Shown here: positions 15,951 through 24,259 of the stretch, piece by piece
Layout: every line of letters begins with the position of its first letter
Position numbering within the stretch: the first letter of the stretch is position 1
Source of the DNA: Alkalihalobacillus pseudalcaliphilus
GTDB lineage: Bacteria; Bacillota; Bacilli; Bacillales; Bacillaceae_D
Assembly: GCF_028610675.1 (NCBI RefSeq)
Contig: NZ_JAQQWS010000002.1
Location: 248,001 to 312,000 of the forward strand
DNA: 64,000 nucleotides
Reading direction: 5' to 3'
The notes under the pieces: model-generated
What the model was told of the DNA's origin: nothing
The model's database searches: none
The model's input: only the letters and a program-made list of their open reading frames with translations
Made by a program: the position numbers and the translations under genes

Positions 15951-18379
15951 GCTGTATCACCCCTTCTCGCTAGCTTTAATCTTTGTAATCTTAATGCATT
16001 TAAGACAACTGATACCGAACTAAAAGCCATTGCTGCCCCTGCAACCCATGGAGCAAGTAGGCCAGCTGCTGCGATTGGAATAGATGCCGTATTATAAAAG
16101 AAAGCAAAGAATAGATTTTGCTTAATATTTCTCATCGTTTTAGCACTTAGTTGAATACTGTCAGCAACACTATGGAGGTCTCCTCGCATTAAGGTCACAT
16201 CTGCTGCTTCAATCGCAATATCTGTACCTGTGCCAATCGCCATACCAATATTAGCAACAGCTAATGCTGGTGCATCGTTAATACCATCACCGACCATCGC
16301 TACTTTTTTACCCGCGCTCTGTATCTTTTCAATTTGTTTCGCTTTTTCTTCTGGAACAACCTCAGCAATAATACGATCGATACCAACTTCTTGTCCAATT
16401 GCCTCAGCCGTACGCTGATTGTCCCCTGTTAACATAATAACTTCAAGGCCTAAATCGTGCATTCGTTGAATGGCTGCCTTCGAAGTTTCTTTAACCGTAT
16501 CAGCGACAGCAATTATTCCTGCTAATTGCTCATTAATCACAATAAGCATAGCCGTTTTCCCTTCTGATTCAAAATGACTCATTTCATTTTCAAACTTCTC
16601 AACGTGAATCCCGTACTTATTCATCAACTTACGTGTTCCTACTAATACCTCACGCTCTTCAACTTGACCACGAATACCATAACCAGGTATTGTTTCAAAA
16701 TCACTGCTACTCGTAAACGCAATTCCCTTTTTCTCAACACCTTTAACAATGGCCTCAGCGAGCGGATGCTCAGAGTTTTTCTCAAGACTAGCTGCATAGG
16801 ATAAGACTTTTTCTTCATCCATGTCATTGACAATGAACACATCCGTTAACTCAGGCTTTCCTTTAGTTACCGTACCTGTTTTATCTAAAACAACAGTTTG
16901 AACCATACGTGTATTTTCGAGATGCTCTCCTCCCTTAAAGAGAACACCTAACTCTGCTGCACGCCCTGAGCCTGCCATAATCGATGTAGGAGTAGCTAAA
17001 CCTAATGCACAAGGACAAGCAATTACTAAAATCGTTATTAATGGAACAATAGCCGAACGAAAATCTCCAGGTGAAATAAGGAAATACCAGACGAAGAATG
17101 TGATGATAGCAATAGCAACCACAATCGGTACAAAAATACCCGATACTTTATCAGCCACTCTTTGTATATCTGCTTTACTGCCTTGTGCTTCCTCCACAAC
17201 CTTGATAATTTGTGATAAAGCTGTATCTCTCCCTACCTTTGTAGCCTCAACTTGTAAGGAACCATTTTTATTAATTGTCGCACCAATAACGGTATCACCT
17301 GTTTTTTTATCAATTGGTATACTTTCACCTGTAATCATTGATTCATCGATGGCCGATTGACCTTCTTGAATGATGCCATCAACAGGAATTTTTTCACCTG
17401 GACGAACAATAATCGTATCACCAAGTACAACTTCTTCTACAGAAATCTCCATTTCCTCACCATTACGGACAATTCTTGCTGTTTTAGCTTGCATTCCTAA
17501 AAGCTTTTCTATCGCTTGACTTGTTTTCCCTTTGGCACTTACTTCGAAAAGTTTCCCTAATACAACCAAAGTAATGATGACTGCCGCCGCTTCAAAATAT
17601 AGCTCCGGCATTCCTTGCTGCCCAGCTGCAAACCACTCATACCCTAAAAAGATACTATAAAAGTAAGCAACTGTTGTTCCTAATGCAATTAACACATCCA
17701 TATTGGCACTCTTATTTCGTAATGCTTTATATGCACCACGGTAAAATTGAGCCCCGACAATAAATTGAACAGGAGTCGCTAAAGCAAGCTGAACCCATGG
17801 ATTCATAAACATATCAGGCATATAAATAAACGAAGTAAAACTAAAATGTGTGACCATCGTCCAAAGTAACGGTAATGTTAAAATAGCTGAAAAAATAAAT
17901 TTACCTGTTTGATGGCGAATTTCCGTTTCTTTTTGGGAGGCAGTCTCTTCTTTAGACGTTTGCTTCTTAAGCTGATAACCGATTTGCTTAACCCTTTCCA
18001 TCATTTGTGCAGGGTTTACTTCCTCTTTGTTATACATTACGGTTGCCGTTTCAAGTGCCAAATTAACATTGACACTCGATACCCCCTCTAACTTAGACAA
18101 TCCCTTTTCCACACGGGTTGCACACGCTGCACACGTCATACCCGATACGTCAAAGGTCTCCTTCTCATGGATAACTTGATATCCTAACTTTTCAATTTTA
18201 TCCTCTAATTGCTGGACACTAGTCGCCTCAGGGTCATATTTTACCTTCGTTCTTTCAAGTGCAAAATTGACATTGGCATCCTCGACTCCATCCACTTTCG
18301 CAAGACCCTTCTCTATTCGATTGGCACATGCTGCACATGTCATACCAGAAATTTGTAAAGATATTTCTTTTGAAGTCAT
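15947..18379 (-). CDS. copA: Copper-translocating P1B-type ATPase
   Basis: 810 residues. Exports Cu(I) from the cytosol using ATP. Two N-terminal heavy-metal domains with GMTCAAC (Cys15/Cys18 and Cys83/Cys86), then eight membrane helices with the CPC motif in IACPCALG, the phosphorylated Asp in DKTGTVTKG, the HP motif (SEHPLAEA) and GDGINDAP. Length is typical of Bacillus CopA. The ATG at 18379 has AAAGGAGG at the right distance; an upstream in-frame ATG at 18424 lacks one. Usual partners csoR and copZ are not next to it. The next gene overlaps its stop by four bases. Confidence 0.96.
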   Translation of the reverse strand: MTSKEISLQISGMTCAACANRIEKGLAKVDGVEDANVNFALERTKVKYDPEATSVQQLEDKIEKLGYQVIHEKETFDVSGMTCAACATRVEKGLSKLEGVSSVNVNLALETATVMYNKEEVNPAQMMERVKQIGYQLKKQTSKEETASQKETEIRHQTGKFIFSAILTLPLLWTMVTHFSFTSFIYMPDMFMNPWVQLALATPVQFIVGAQFYRGAYKALRNKSANMDVLIALGTTVAYFYSIFLGYEWFAAGQQGMPELYFEAAAVIITLVVLGKLFEVSAKGKTSQAIEKLLGMQAKTARIVRNGEEMEISVEEVVLGDTIIVRPGEKIPVDGIIQEGQSAIDESMITGESIPIDKKTGDTVIGATINKNGSLQVEATKVGRDTALSQIIKVVEEAQGSKADIQRVADKVSGIFVPIVVAIAIITFFVWYFLISPGDFRSAIVPLITILVIACPCALGLATPTSIMAGSGRAAELGVLFKGGEHLENTRMVQTVVLDKTGTVTKGKPELTDVFIVNDMDEEKVLSYAASLEKNSEHPLAEAIVKGVEKKGIAFTSSSDFETIPGYGIRGQVEEREVLVGTRKLMNKYGIHVEKFENEMSHFESEGKTAMLIVINEQLAGIIAVADTVKETSKAAIQRMHDLGLEVIMLTGDNQRTAEAIGQEVGIDRIIAEVVPEEKAKQIEKIQSAGKKVAMVGDGINDAPALAVANIGMAIGTGTDIAIEAADVTLMRGDLHSVADSIQLSAKTMRNIKQNLFFAFFYNTASIPIAAAGLLAPWVAGAAMAFSSVSVVLNALRLQRLKLARRGDTA

Positions 18380-18474
18380 ACTGCATCCTCCTTTTAAGGT
18401 TCTTTTGTGCCAAAAGCCCCTCATTTATACGATCAAACCAACCAAATGAATGGTTCATAAATCATGACAACTCC

Positions 18475-18500
18475 ACTATACTATACCCCCCTAATGTATT
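18475..18500 (-). promoter_or_regulatory. Possible copper-repressor operator upstream of copA
   Basis: The stretch ACTATACTATACCCCCCTAA contains a C-run bounded by TATA, like one half of the G/C-tract operators bound by CsoR-type repressors. The second half is not clear, so this is a weak candidate. The rest of 18380-18762 holds no gene I can support; a TATAAT-like box near 18723 could serve the next gene. Confidence 0.25.
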
Positions 18501-18762
18501 TCAAGTATTTTATTTTTGGTTATAACCTTTAGATGAAGATTCATATGTTACAAACATACCCCAATACGTATATCCCAATCATGGAGCAGTATTTGGAAAA
18601 GTAAAATTCAGCAAGTTCTTTGCCCATTATCAAATGAAACCATATGTAACGTTCAAGCGTGTGGAACTTTTCTTTTTATATACCAAATAAAACAATCATC
18701 ATCACTTCTTATATTTAATATGATATAATTATAAAAATACATAAAGGGGCGGGGCACCATTA

Positions 18763-19659
18763 ATGAAAACTATAAGCAAGAATTTATTAGGACAACGTCT
18801 AAAAGAAATTAGGCAACAAAAAGGATTAACGCAATCTAAGCTTGCAAAGGGGATTTGTACTCAAGCACAAATTAGCAACTTAGAAAGAGAAGATAGTCAA
18901 GAGAACCCCACAAGCTATACATTATATTTATTAAGTGAACGCCTAGGTGTTAGTATGGGTTACTTATATGGACAAACCTCTCATGAAGAAACCCACCATT
19001 CTAACCTTGATTCTATCAAAGAAATCGTCACCAATTTAAAAAACCGAAGAGATTATATTTCTTTAAAGTACGTCATTGATAATGAACTTAAAAATGTCCA
19101 CTCCCTTACAAACGTGGATAAACAATATTTATATTGGCATGAAGCCATCTACATTTATTATTTAGAAACTGATTTTGCTTTAGCGGAGAAAAAGCTCAAA
19201 AAAGCCTTATCTTTACGAACAGATATGAACAATGCCACTGCTAGACAACAATTAATTGAGACGAAAATCAGCTATGGCATTATCTTATCGGATGAGGATA
19301 AGTATGAAGAAGCAGAAAATATGTTATTCGAATGCTTTGAAGCTAGTAAAGAAGGCGAGAATTTCAATTTTCACCTTTATGCCAAGATTCTATTTAATAT
19401 TTCTACTAATTTAACGAAGCAAAAGAAATACCAGCAATCGATTGAGTATTGCTTAATTAGTATTGAGCACTGTATCAATAAAGGAATTTTATATACTTTA
19501 GGTGATAGTTTGTATCAAACCGGTTTTAATTATCATCAAATTAAAGACTTAGAAAATGGCCGCAAATATATGGAGCAAGCAAAGTTAATTTTTGAAATAC
19601 AAAAAAATTATGAGATGGTCAAATTCATTGAAGAAAAACTGAAAAATCTATATATTTAA
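18763..19659 (+). CDS. PlcR-like HTH/TPR regulator (RRNPP type)
   Basis: 298 residues. Residues 7-65 form an XRE-type helix-turn-helix (LGQRLKEIRQQKGLTQSKLA...ISNLERE). The remainder is helical TPR-like repeats, e.g. DKYEEAENMLFECFEAS and KKYQQSIEYCLISIEHC. The size and layout match PlcR of the B. cereus group (285 residues, five TPRs), which binds a re-imported peptide and then DNA. A gene for a short exported peptide follows 71 bases downstream, as papR follows plcR. The ATG has AAAGGGG upstream. Family membership is strong; the peptide it senses and its targets are inferred. Confidence 0.8.
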   Translation: MKTISKNLLGQRLKEIRQQKGLTQSKLAKGICTQAQISNLEREDSQENPTSYTLYLLSERLGVSMGYLYGQTSHEETHHSNLDSIKEIVTNLKNRRDYISLKYVIDNELKNVHSLTNVDKQYLYWHEAIYIYYLETDFALAEKKLKKALSLRTDMNNATARQQLIETKISYGIILSDEDKYEEAENMLFECFEASKEGENFNFHLYAKILFNISTNLTKQKKYQQSIEYCLISIEHCINKGILYTLGDSLYQTGFNYHQIKDLENGRKYMEQAKLIFEIQKNYEMVKFIEEKLKNLYI

Positions 19660-19685
19660 TCATAAATAAATAGTATAATATACCA

Positions 19686-19715
19686 TATCAAGCATATATT
19701 TGAGTAAGCTTGATA
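19686..19715 (+). promoter_or_regulatory. Inverted repeat before the peptide gene
   Basis: Perfect arms TATCAAGC and GCTTGATA separated by 14 bases, ending a few bases before the ribosome site AGGAGGG of the peptide gene. A TATAAT lies just upstream (about 19673). Placement suits an operator for the adjacent regulator or a hairpin limiting translation. Confidence 0.5.
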
Positions 19716-19730
19716 AATAGGAGGGATATT

Positions 19731-19862
19731 ATGAAAAAGAATTTATTTTTCTCATTTTTAGTGTTAATCGCTTTTAGTGTTAGCCTTTCTCTTGGTGTCG
19801 CAGCAGCTGATGATAAGAAAGATTCTATGCCAGGCCTCCACTCTGAAAGCAATCTCTATTAA
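19731..19862 (+). CDS. Putative PapR-like signalling peptide precursor
   Basis: 43 residues with ATG preceded by AGGAGGG. Residues 1-26 are a clear signal peptide (MKKNLFFSFLVLIAFSVSLS, then LGVAAA). The remainder is a 17-residue polar tail ending MPGLHSESNLY. Precursors of RRNPP pheromones have this form: exported, cut, and the last 5-10 residues re-imported by the oligopeptide permease. The gene sits directly after a PlcR-like regulator and is closed by a strong terminator. It is too short for most gene finders. The active peptide would be at the C-terminus; its exact ends are unknown. Confidence 0.7.
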   Translation: MKKNLFFSFLVLIAFSVSLSLGVAAADDKKDSMPGLHSESNLY

Positions 19863-19894
19863 TCAATAACAACTAGTTCATTCATCATGTTTCA

Positions 19895-19929
19895 AGAGAC
19901 AGTCTCCTCTCAAGACTGTCTCTTTTTTT
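19895..19929 (+). terminator. Terminator after the peptide gene
   Basis: Perfect 10-bp stem AGAGACAGTC / GACTGTCTCT followed by seven Ts. It separates the regulator/peptide unit from the subtilisin gene, which must have its own promoter in the very AT-rich 19930-20206. Confidence 0.92.
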
Positions 19930-20206
19930 ATTCAAATTTAATTAATAATGAATATATAATGAATATATTTATATACATATTATTAATTTTTATATTTACA
20001 ATAATTATTTTTAGTTATATATTTAGTTTACAACCATGAATGGTCTCCTCATTTACCGAAGAACTCCTACTTTACACTAGACCAGCCGCCTTGAGCTTAT
20101 ATTTTTGGAGGTGAGAGCCACTGTTACACACTTGCCCTTCAACAAGATTTCCATAATCGCTCTATGAATCTTTTTGTTTTATTAAAATCATAAGGAGGAG
20201 ATTGTT

Positions 20207-21355
20207 TTGAAGAAAATGTGGACAAAGTTCATAGCTGGTGCTGCTTTATTTTTATCCATTTCATTAACTTCTTCCGTCGTATCTGCAGAGGAGATCAAAA
20301 AGCAATATCTGATTGGGTTTGAGAATCAGCTTCAAGTAACCGAATTTCTTGAGGCAACCGAAAAAGGAAACGATCAAGTCTCGTTATTTGCAGAGGTTAA
20401 TAATGATACCGTTGAAATGGAACTCTTATACGAATTTGAAGAAATTCCAGTTGTATCGGTTGAATTAAGTCCTGAAGATGTTCAAAGCCTCAAAAAAGAT
20501 CCTTCCATTGCTTACGTTGAAGAGGATGTAGAGGTCAAAATAGCTAACCAAACGACACCTTGGGGAATTACACGTGTACAAGCTCCAACGGCGTTGAATA
20601 GAGGCTTTACTGGTTCGGGCGTACGTGTAGCAGTCCTTGATACAGGTATTGCCACTCATTCCGACTTAAATATTCGCGGTGGTGTTAGTTTTGTCAGTGG
20701 TGAACCTGGTTATCAAGATGGCAACGGTCACGGCACCCACGTTGCCGGAACAATTGCAGCCTTAAATAATTCAATTGGTGTTATTGGTGTAGCTCCTAAT
20801 GCTGAGTTATATGCCGTGAAAGTTCTTGGTGCTAATGGCTCTGGCTCCGTTAGTGCTATTGCACAAGGCCTACAATGGTCCGCACAAAATAATATGCATA
20901 TTGCAAACCTTAGCTTAGGAAGTCCAACTGGAAGCCAAACATTAGAACTTGCTGTGAATCAAGCTAATAGTGCCGGTGTATTAGTCGTTGCCGCTTCAGG
21001 TAATAATGGTTCAGGAACAGTCTCTTACCCAGCTCGTTATACGAATGCATTGGCTGTTGGAGCGACTGATCAAAATAACAACCGTGCCAGCTTTTCTCAA
21101 TATGGGACAGGCTTAAACATTGTGGCACCAGGTGTTGGTGTACAAAGCACATACCCTGGAAATCGCTATGCTAGTTTAAACGGTACGTCCATGGCAACAC
21201 CACATGTTGCTGGAGTTGCGGCTCTAGTTAAACAGAAGAACCCTAGTTGGTCAAACACGCAAATTCGAAATCACCTCTTGAATACAGCTACTTCATTAGG
21301 TAGTTCAACTCAGTTCGGTAGCGGACTCGTTAACGCTGAAGCAGCTACAAGATAG
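20207..21355 (+). CDS. High-alkaline subtilisin (S8 serine protease)
   Basis: 382 residues from a TTG start with AAGGAGGAGA upstream. Signal peptide 1-27 (ends VVSA), I9 pro-domain about 28-113, mature enzyme from Asn114 (NQTTPWGITR), 269 residues long as in the high-alkaline subtilisins of alkaliphilic bacilli such as B. alcalophilus PB92. Catalytic Asp145 (VLDTGI), His175 (GHGTHVAG), Ser328 (GTSMATPHVAG), oxyanion Asn266. A secreted broad-specificity protease for external protein. The neighbouring PlcR-like regulator/peptide pair suggests density-dependent control, which is inference. Ends at a terminator. Confidence 0.96.
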   Translation: MKKMWTKFIAGAALFLSISLTSSVVSAEEIKKQYLIGFENQLQVTEFLEATEKGNDQVSLFAEVNNDTVEMELLYEFEEIPVVSVELSPEDVQSLKKDPSIAYVEEDVEVKIANQTTPWGITRVQAPTALNRGFTGSGVRVAVLDTGIATHSDLNIRGGVSFVSGEPGYQDGNGHGTHVAGTIAALNNSIGVIGVAPNAELYAVKVLGANGSGSVSAIAQGLQWSAQNNMHIANLSLGSPTGSQTLELAVNQANSAGVLVVAASGNNGSGTVSYPARYTNALAVGATDQNNNRASFSQYGTGLNIVAPGVGVQSTYPGNRYASLNGTSMATPHVAGVAALVKQKNPSWSNTQIRNHLLNTATSLGSSTQFGSGLVNAEAATR

Positions 21356-21365
21356 TATATATGTA

Positions 21366-21410
21366 AAAAAGGAACGTCACTATCTTATTGATAGATGAAC
21401 GTTCCTTTTA
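21366..21410 (+). terminator. Terminator of the subtilisin gene
   Basis: Stem AAAAGGAACGT / ACGTTCCTTTT, 11 bp, about 10 bases beyond the stop codon; the loop itself has a small ATCTTATTGAT hairpin. The composite repeat element begins immediately after. Confidence 0.88.
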
Positions 21411-22300
21411 TATGAAAGTGCGAACATAGAGCGTTACTCGTCGCTCCAGAAATGCTCGCTCCGCGTCCTGCGGGGTGGCGCCGAACTAACTAGCTTTGCT
21501 AGTGGATTTCGGCTCTGCCACTATTTCCCGCGGGAGTCTTCGCGGCATTTCTTCCGCTGGGTTACTGTTAATTCTCAAGTTCTAAAAACAATCCAACAAA
21601 CAAAATCAAATTGAATGAAGTTCCACCAAGTAATGATTGAAACCCTACTTATATATTTGGAGAGGACTCGTATCCACGGGTTAAGAAGTCGTCACTATCC
21701 ATGAAGAATGGCCTTTGTGCAGTTACTTCGGGGTTTCGCCTCTGTATCTGCACATTAACCTTCTTTTTGTGCAGATACTCCGAGGTTTGGCCTCTGTATC
21801 TGCACATTAACCCTCTCTTTGTGCAGTTACTCCGAGGTTTGGCCTCCGTATCTTCACATAAACGGCCTCTTTGTGCAGATACTCCAAGGTTTGGACCCAG
21901 CATCTTCACATAAACTCCCTCTTTGTGCAGATACTCCAAGGTTTGGACCCAGTATCTTCACATAAACTGTCTTTTTGTGCAGATACTCCAAGGTTTGGAC
22001 CCAGCATCTTCACATAAACTGTCTTTTTGTGCAGATACTCCAAGGTTTGGACCCAGCATCTTCACATAAACTCCCTCTTTGTGCAGTTACTTCAGGGTTC
22101 GGCCTCCGTATCTACACAAAACTTTATGAATTGTTAAGATGGTGAAAGATGACTTTCATTCTTGTTGGTGGTGGGGCGATTTTGGCTCCACCATGCGGGT
22201 TTTATATGAAAGTTGGTGCTGATGCTCAAATGCGAAGCTTTGCTCATCGCTACCCAAAATCACGCTCTGAGACAATAGCGTGGCGAAGTATAGTCTCTAC
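21411..22300. repeat. Composite repeat element, copy B
   Basis: Starts TATGAAAGTGCGAACAT, then ACTCGTCGCT, CGTCCTGCGGGGTGGCG, a small hairpin CTAGCTTTGCTAG, AAATTGAATGAAGTTCCACC, TAATGATTGAAACCC, GGACTCGTATCCACGGG, the 52-bp array, then TGAATTGTTAAGATGGTGAA, TTGTTGGTGGTGG and TATGAAAGTTGGTGCTGATG. The last part restarts the left-module motif. Same order as copy A at 12229-13345. No gene; it fills the gap between the subtilisin and uxuB. Confidence 0.85.
21714..22118. repeat. 52-bp palindromic tandem array, copy 3
   Basis: TTTGTGCAG recurs at 21714, 21766, 21818, 21870, 21922, 21974, 22026 and 22078, always 52 bp apart. The unit at 21768-21806 is the most regular: perfect outer arms TGTGCAGATAC / GTATCTGCACA and inner stem GAGG / CCTC around TTTGG. 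Other units keep one of two alternative inner stems (TCCAA/TTGGA or GAGG/CCTC). Confidence 0.96.
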
Positions 22301-22314
22301 TTTCCCTACAACAC

Positions 22315-23160
22315 TTAGACACCTGAATAAGCCATAAATCCTCCATCTACAGGAACAGTAATTCCGGTAACAAACCGTGAGGACTGCTCGTCTGCTAACC
22401 ATAATAGAGTTCCTAACAAGTCCTCGGGTTGGCCAAATCTTCTCTGCGGTGTGTGCTGAATAATTTTTTCAGCACGCTCGGAAAGGGCACCATCCTCTTT
22501 TAGGAGTAAACCGCGATTCTGCTCAGTTAAAAAAAATCCTGGTGCGATAGCATTAACACGAATGCCCACTTCAGCAAAATGAACCGCTAGCCACTTGGTC
22601 AAATTATCAATACCTGCTTTAGCCGCACTATAGGCAGGAACTTTCGTCATTGGTGCCGGTGCAGACATGGAAGAAATATTGATCACAGTCCCTCCTTTTT
22701 GTGTCATACCTTTGGCAAAAATTTGGGTAGAAATTAACGAACCAACTAAATTCAATTGGAAGACATGGTCAAATCCTTGTAACTCCAAATCAAAAAATGA
22801 TTTCAGACTCGCATTCTCAAAGTCTCCTCGTTCAAATATCTCTTTATCAGTTACAGCATCTGGGTGATTGCCCCCAGCACCATTGATAAGTAGGTCGCAT
22901 TCTCCAAACTCTCTCTGAATCACTAAATAAGCATGTTTAACACTTTCGTTATCTAAAACATCACATGATAGAGCCATTGCAGTTCCACCTAATTGATTGA
23001 TTTCATCAGCAACCTTTTGCCCTTTTTCTTGGTTACGATTTAATATCGCAATTTGCATACCTTGGCGTGCGAGTTCCTTTGCCATGGATTGACACAAGAC
23101 ACCACTCCCACCAGTAACTACAGCCGTTTTGCCAGCCAGTCCTTTATACTTTGGAAACAC
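22315..23160 (-). CDS. uxuB: D-mannonate oxidoreductase (SDR type)
   Basis: About 281 residues, an SDR enzyme with TGGSGVLCQ (cofactor loop), NGAGG, NISSMSA and the YSAAK catalytic pair. The insertion of about 30 residues after NGAGGNHPD and the position after uxuA match the fructuronate reductase used by Bacillus (UxuB/YjmF), which interconverts fructuronate and mannonate with NAD(P)H. A GTG at 23160 has GGGAGG seven bases upstream and directly follows the uxuA stop; a GTG at 23169 would lie inside that ribosome site. Last gene of the GntR-uxuA-uxuB operon. Confidence 0.85.
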   Translation of the reverse strand: MFPKYKGLAGKTAVVTGGSGVLCQSMAKELARQGMQIAILNRNQEKGQKVADEINQLGGTAMALSCDVLDNESVKHAYLVIQREFGECDLLINGAGGNHPDAVTDKEIFERGDFENASLKSFFDLELQGFDHVFQLNLVGSLISTQIFAKGMTQKGGTVINISSMSAPAPMTKVPAYSAAKAGIDNLTKWLAVHFAEVGIRVNAIAPGFFLTEQNRGLLLKEDGALSERAEKIIQHTPQRRFGQPEDLLGTLLWLADEQSSRFVTGITVPVDGGFMAYSGV

Positions 23161-23161
23161 C

Positions 23162-24235
23162 TTATTCACCTCCCTTATTTTTTATTAATTCATAAGCATC
23201 CCATAAACCCCATAGGTGCATAATACCCATTGCACGATCATATAGTCCGTAACCTGGTCTACATTTTTCTCCCCACAAATGACGGCCATGATCAGGCCTG
23301 GCATAACCGGTGAAATCATTTTCATGGTAAGCCTTGACGACATCGCTAATCGGTACTGAACCATCTTCTGTACGGTGGGATGTTTCAATGAAATCACCAT
23401 TCTCATAAATACGTACATTTCGGATATGAGCAAAAGCTATTCGATGATGAAACTTGCGAATAATTGCCGGTATATCATTTTCGGGATTAGCACCTAATGA
23501 GCCACTACATAAGGTTAGACAATGAGACGAGCTATCTGAAATCGCTAAATACCTTTCTATTGCCTGCTCACTCGTGATAATACGCGGCAGATTAAACACA
23601 GACCAGGGCGGATCATCTGGGTGGATCGCCATTTTAATTCCTAACTCTTCAGCCACTGGTAAAATCTCTTTTAGAAAATATGTTAAATTCCCCCAAAGTT
23701 TTTCTTCGTCCACTTGCTCATATGCTTTCAATGATTGTTCGATTGTTCGCAAACGCTCTGGTTCCCAGCCCGGCATCGTATATCCAGAAACCGTTGTTTG
23801 CTCAATTAGTTGGTACGGTTCCATTTGCTCGACTTTTGATTTCTCATAAAATAAAGCGGTAGAACCATCCTCCAACTCTTTATATAAATCGGTTCTTGTC
23901 CAATCAAAAACAGGCATAAAGTTAAAACAAACAACTTTCACCCCTACTTTGGCGACATTTCGTAAACTTTTTTTATAATTATCTATATAGAGTTCTCGAC
24001 TCGGAAGCCCTAATTTAATGTCTTCATGCACATTAATACTTTCAACTACATCTAAATGAAAATCAAAAGAGTCAGCCTGCTTTTTAATCTCCATGACTTC
24101 CTCTTCAGTCCAAACTTCACCAGCCAAACGGTGATGTAAGGCCCAAACTAAACCCTCCACCCCCGGTATTTGCTTAATTTGTTCAAGAGAAACTGAGTCA
24201 TTGTTCTCCCCATACCACCTGAATGTCATTCGCAT
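23162..24235 (-). CDS. uxuA: Mannonate dehydratase
   Basis: 357 residues. Dehydrates D-mannonate to 2-keto-3-deoxygluconate in uronate breakdown. Opens MRMTFRWYGENNDSVSL, then carries the family signatures FMPVFDWTRTDL, MAIHPDDPPW and YARPDHGRHLWGE with the metal-binding His/Cys residues (LTLCSGSLGANPEND). The ATG at 24235 has AAGGGGGAAGG upstream; an in-frame TTG at 24253 lacks one. No uronate isomerase (uxaC) is in the window, so the pathway is completed elsewhere or feeds on mannonate. Confidence 0.95.
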   Translation of the reverse strand: MRMTFRWYGENNDSVSLEQIKQIPGVEGLVWALHHRLAGEVWTEEEVMEIKKQADSFDFHLDVVESINVHEDIKLGLPSRELYIDNYKKSLRNVAKVGVKVVCFNFMPVFDWTRTDLYKELEDGSTALFYEKSKVEQMEPYQLIEQTTVSGYTMPGWEPERLRTIEQSLKAYEQVDEEKLWGNLTYFLKEILPVAEELGIKMAIHPDDPPWSVFNLPRIITSEQAIERYLAISDSSSHCLTLCSGSLGANPENDIPAIIRKFHHRIAFAHIRNVRIYENGDFIETSHRTEDGSVPISDVVKAYHENDFTGYARPDHGRHLWGEKCRPGYGLYDRAMGIMHLWGLWDAYELIKNKGGE

Positions 24236-24259
24236 GATACCTTCCCCCTTCAAATCAAA

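Noticed and set aside
18700..20207. Classical PlcR box near the regulator, peptide or subtilisin genes
   Set aside because: I searched by eye for TATGNA-N4-TNCATA and found no good match; the system, if real, uses another operator.
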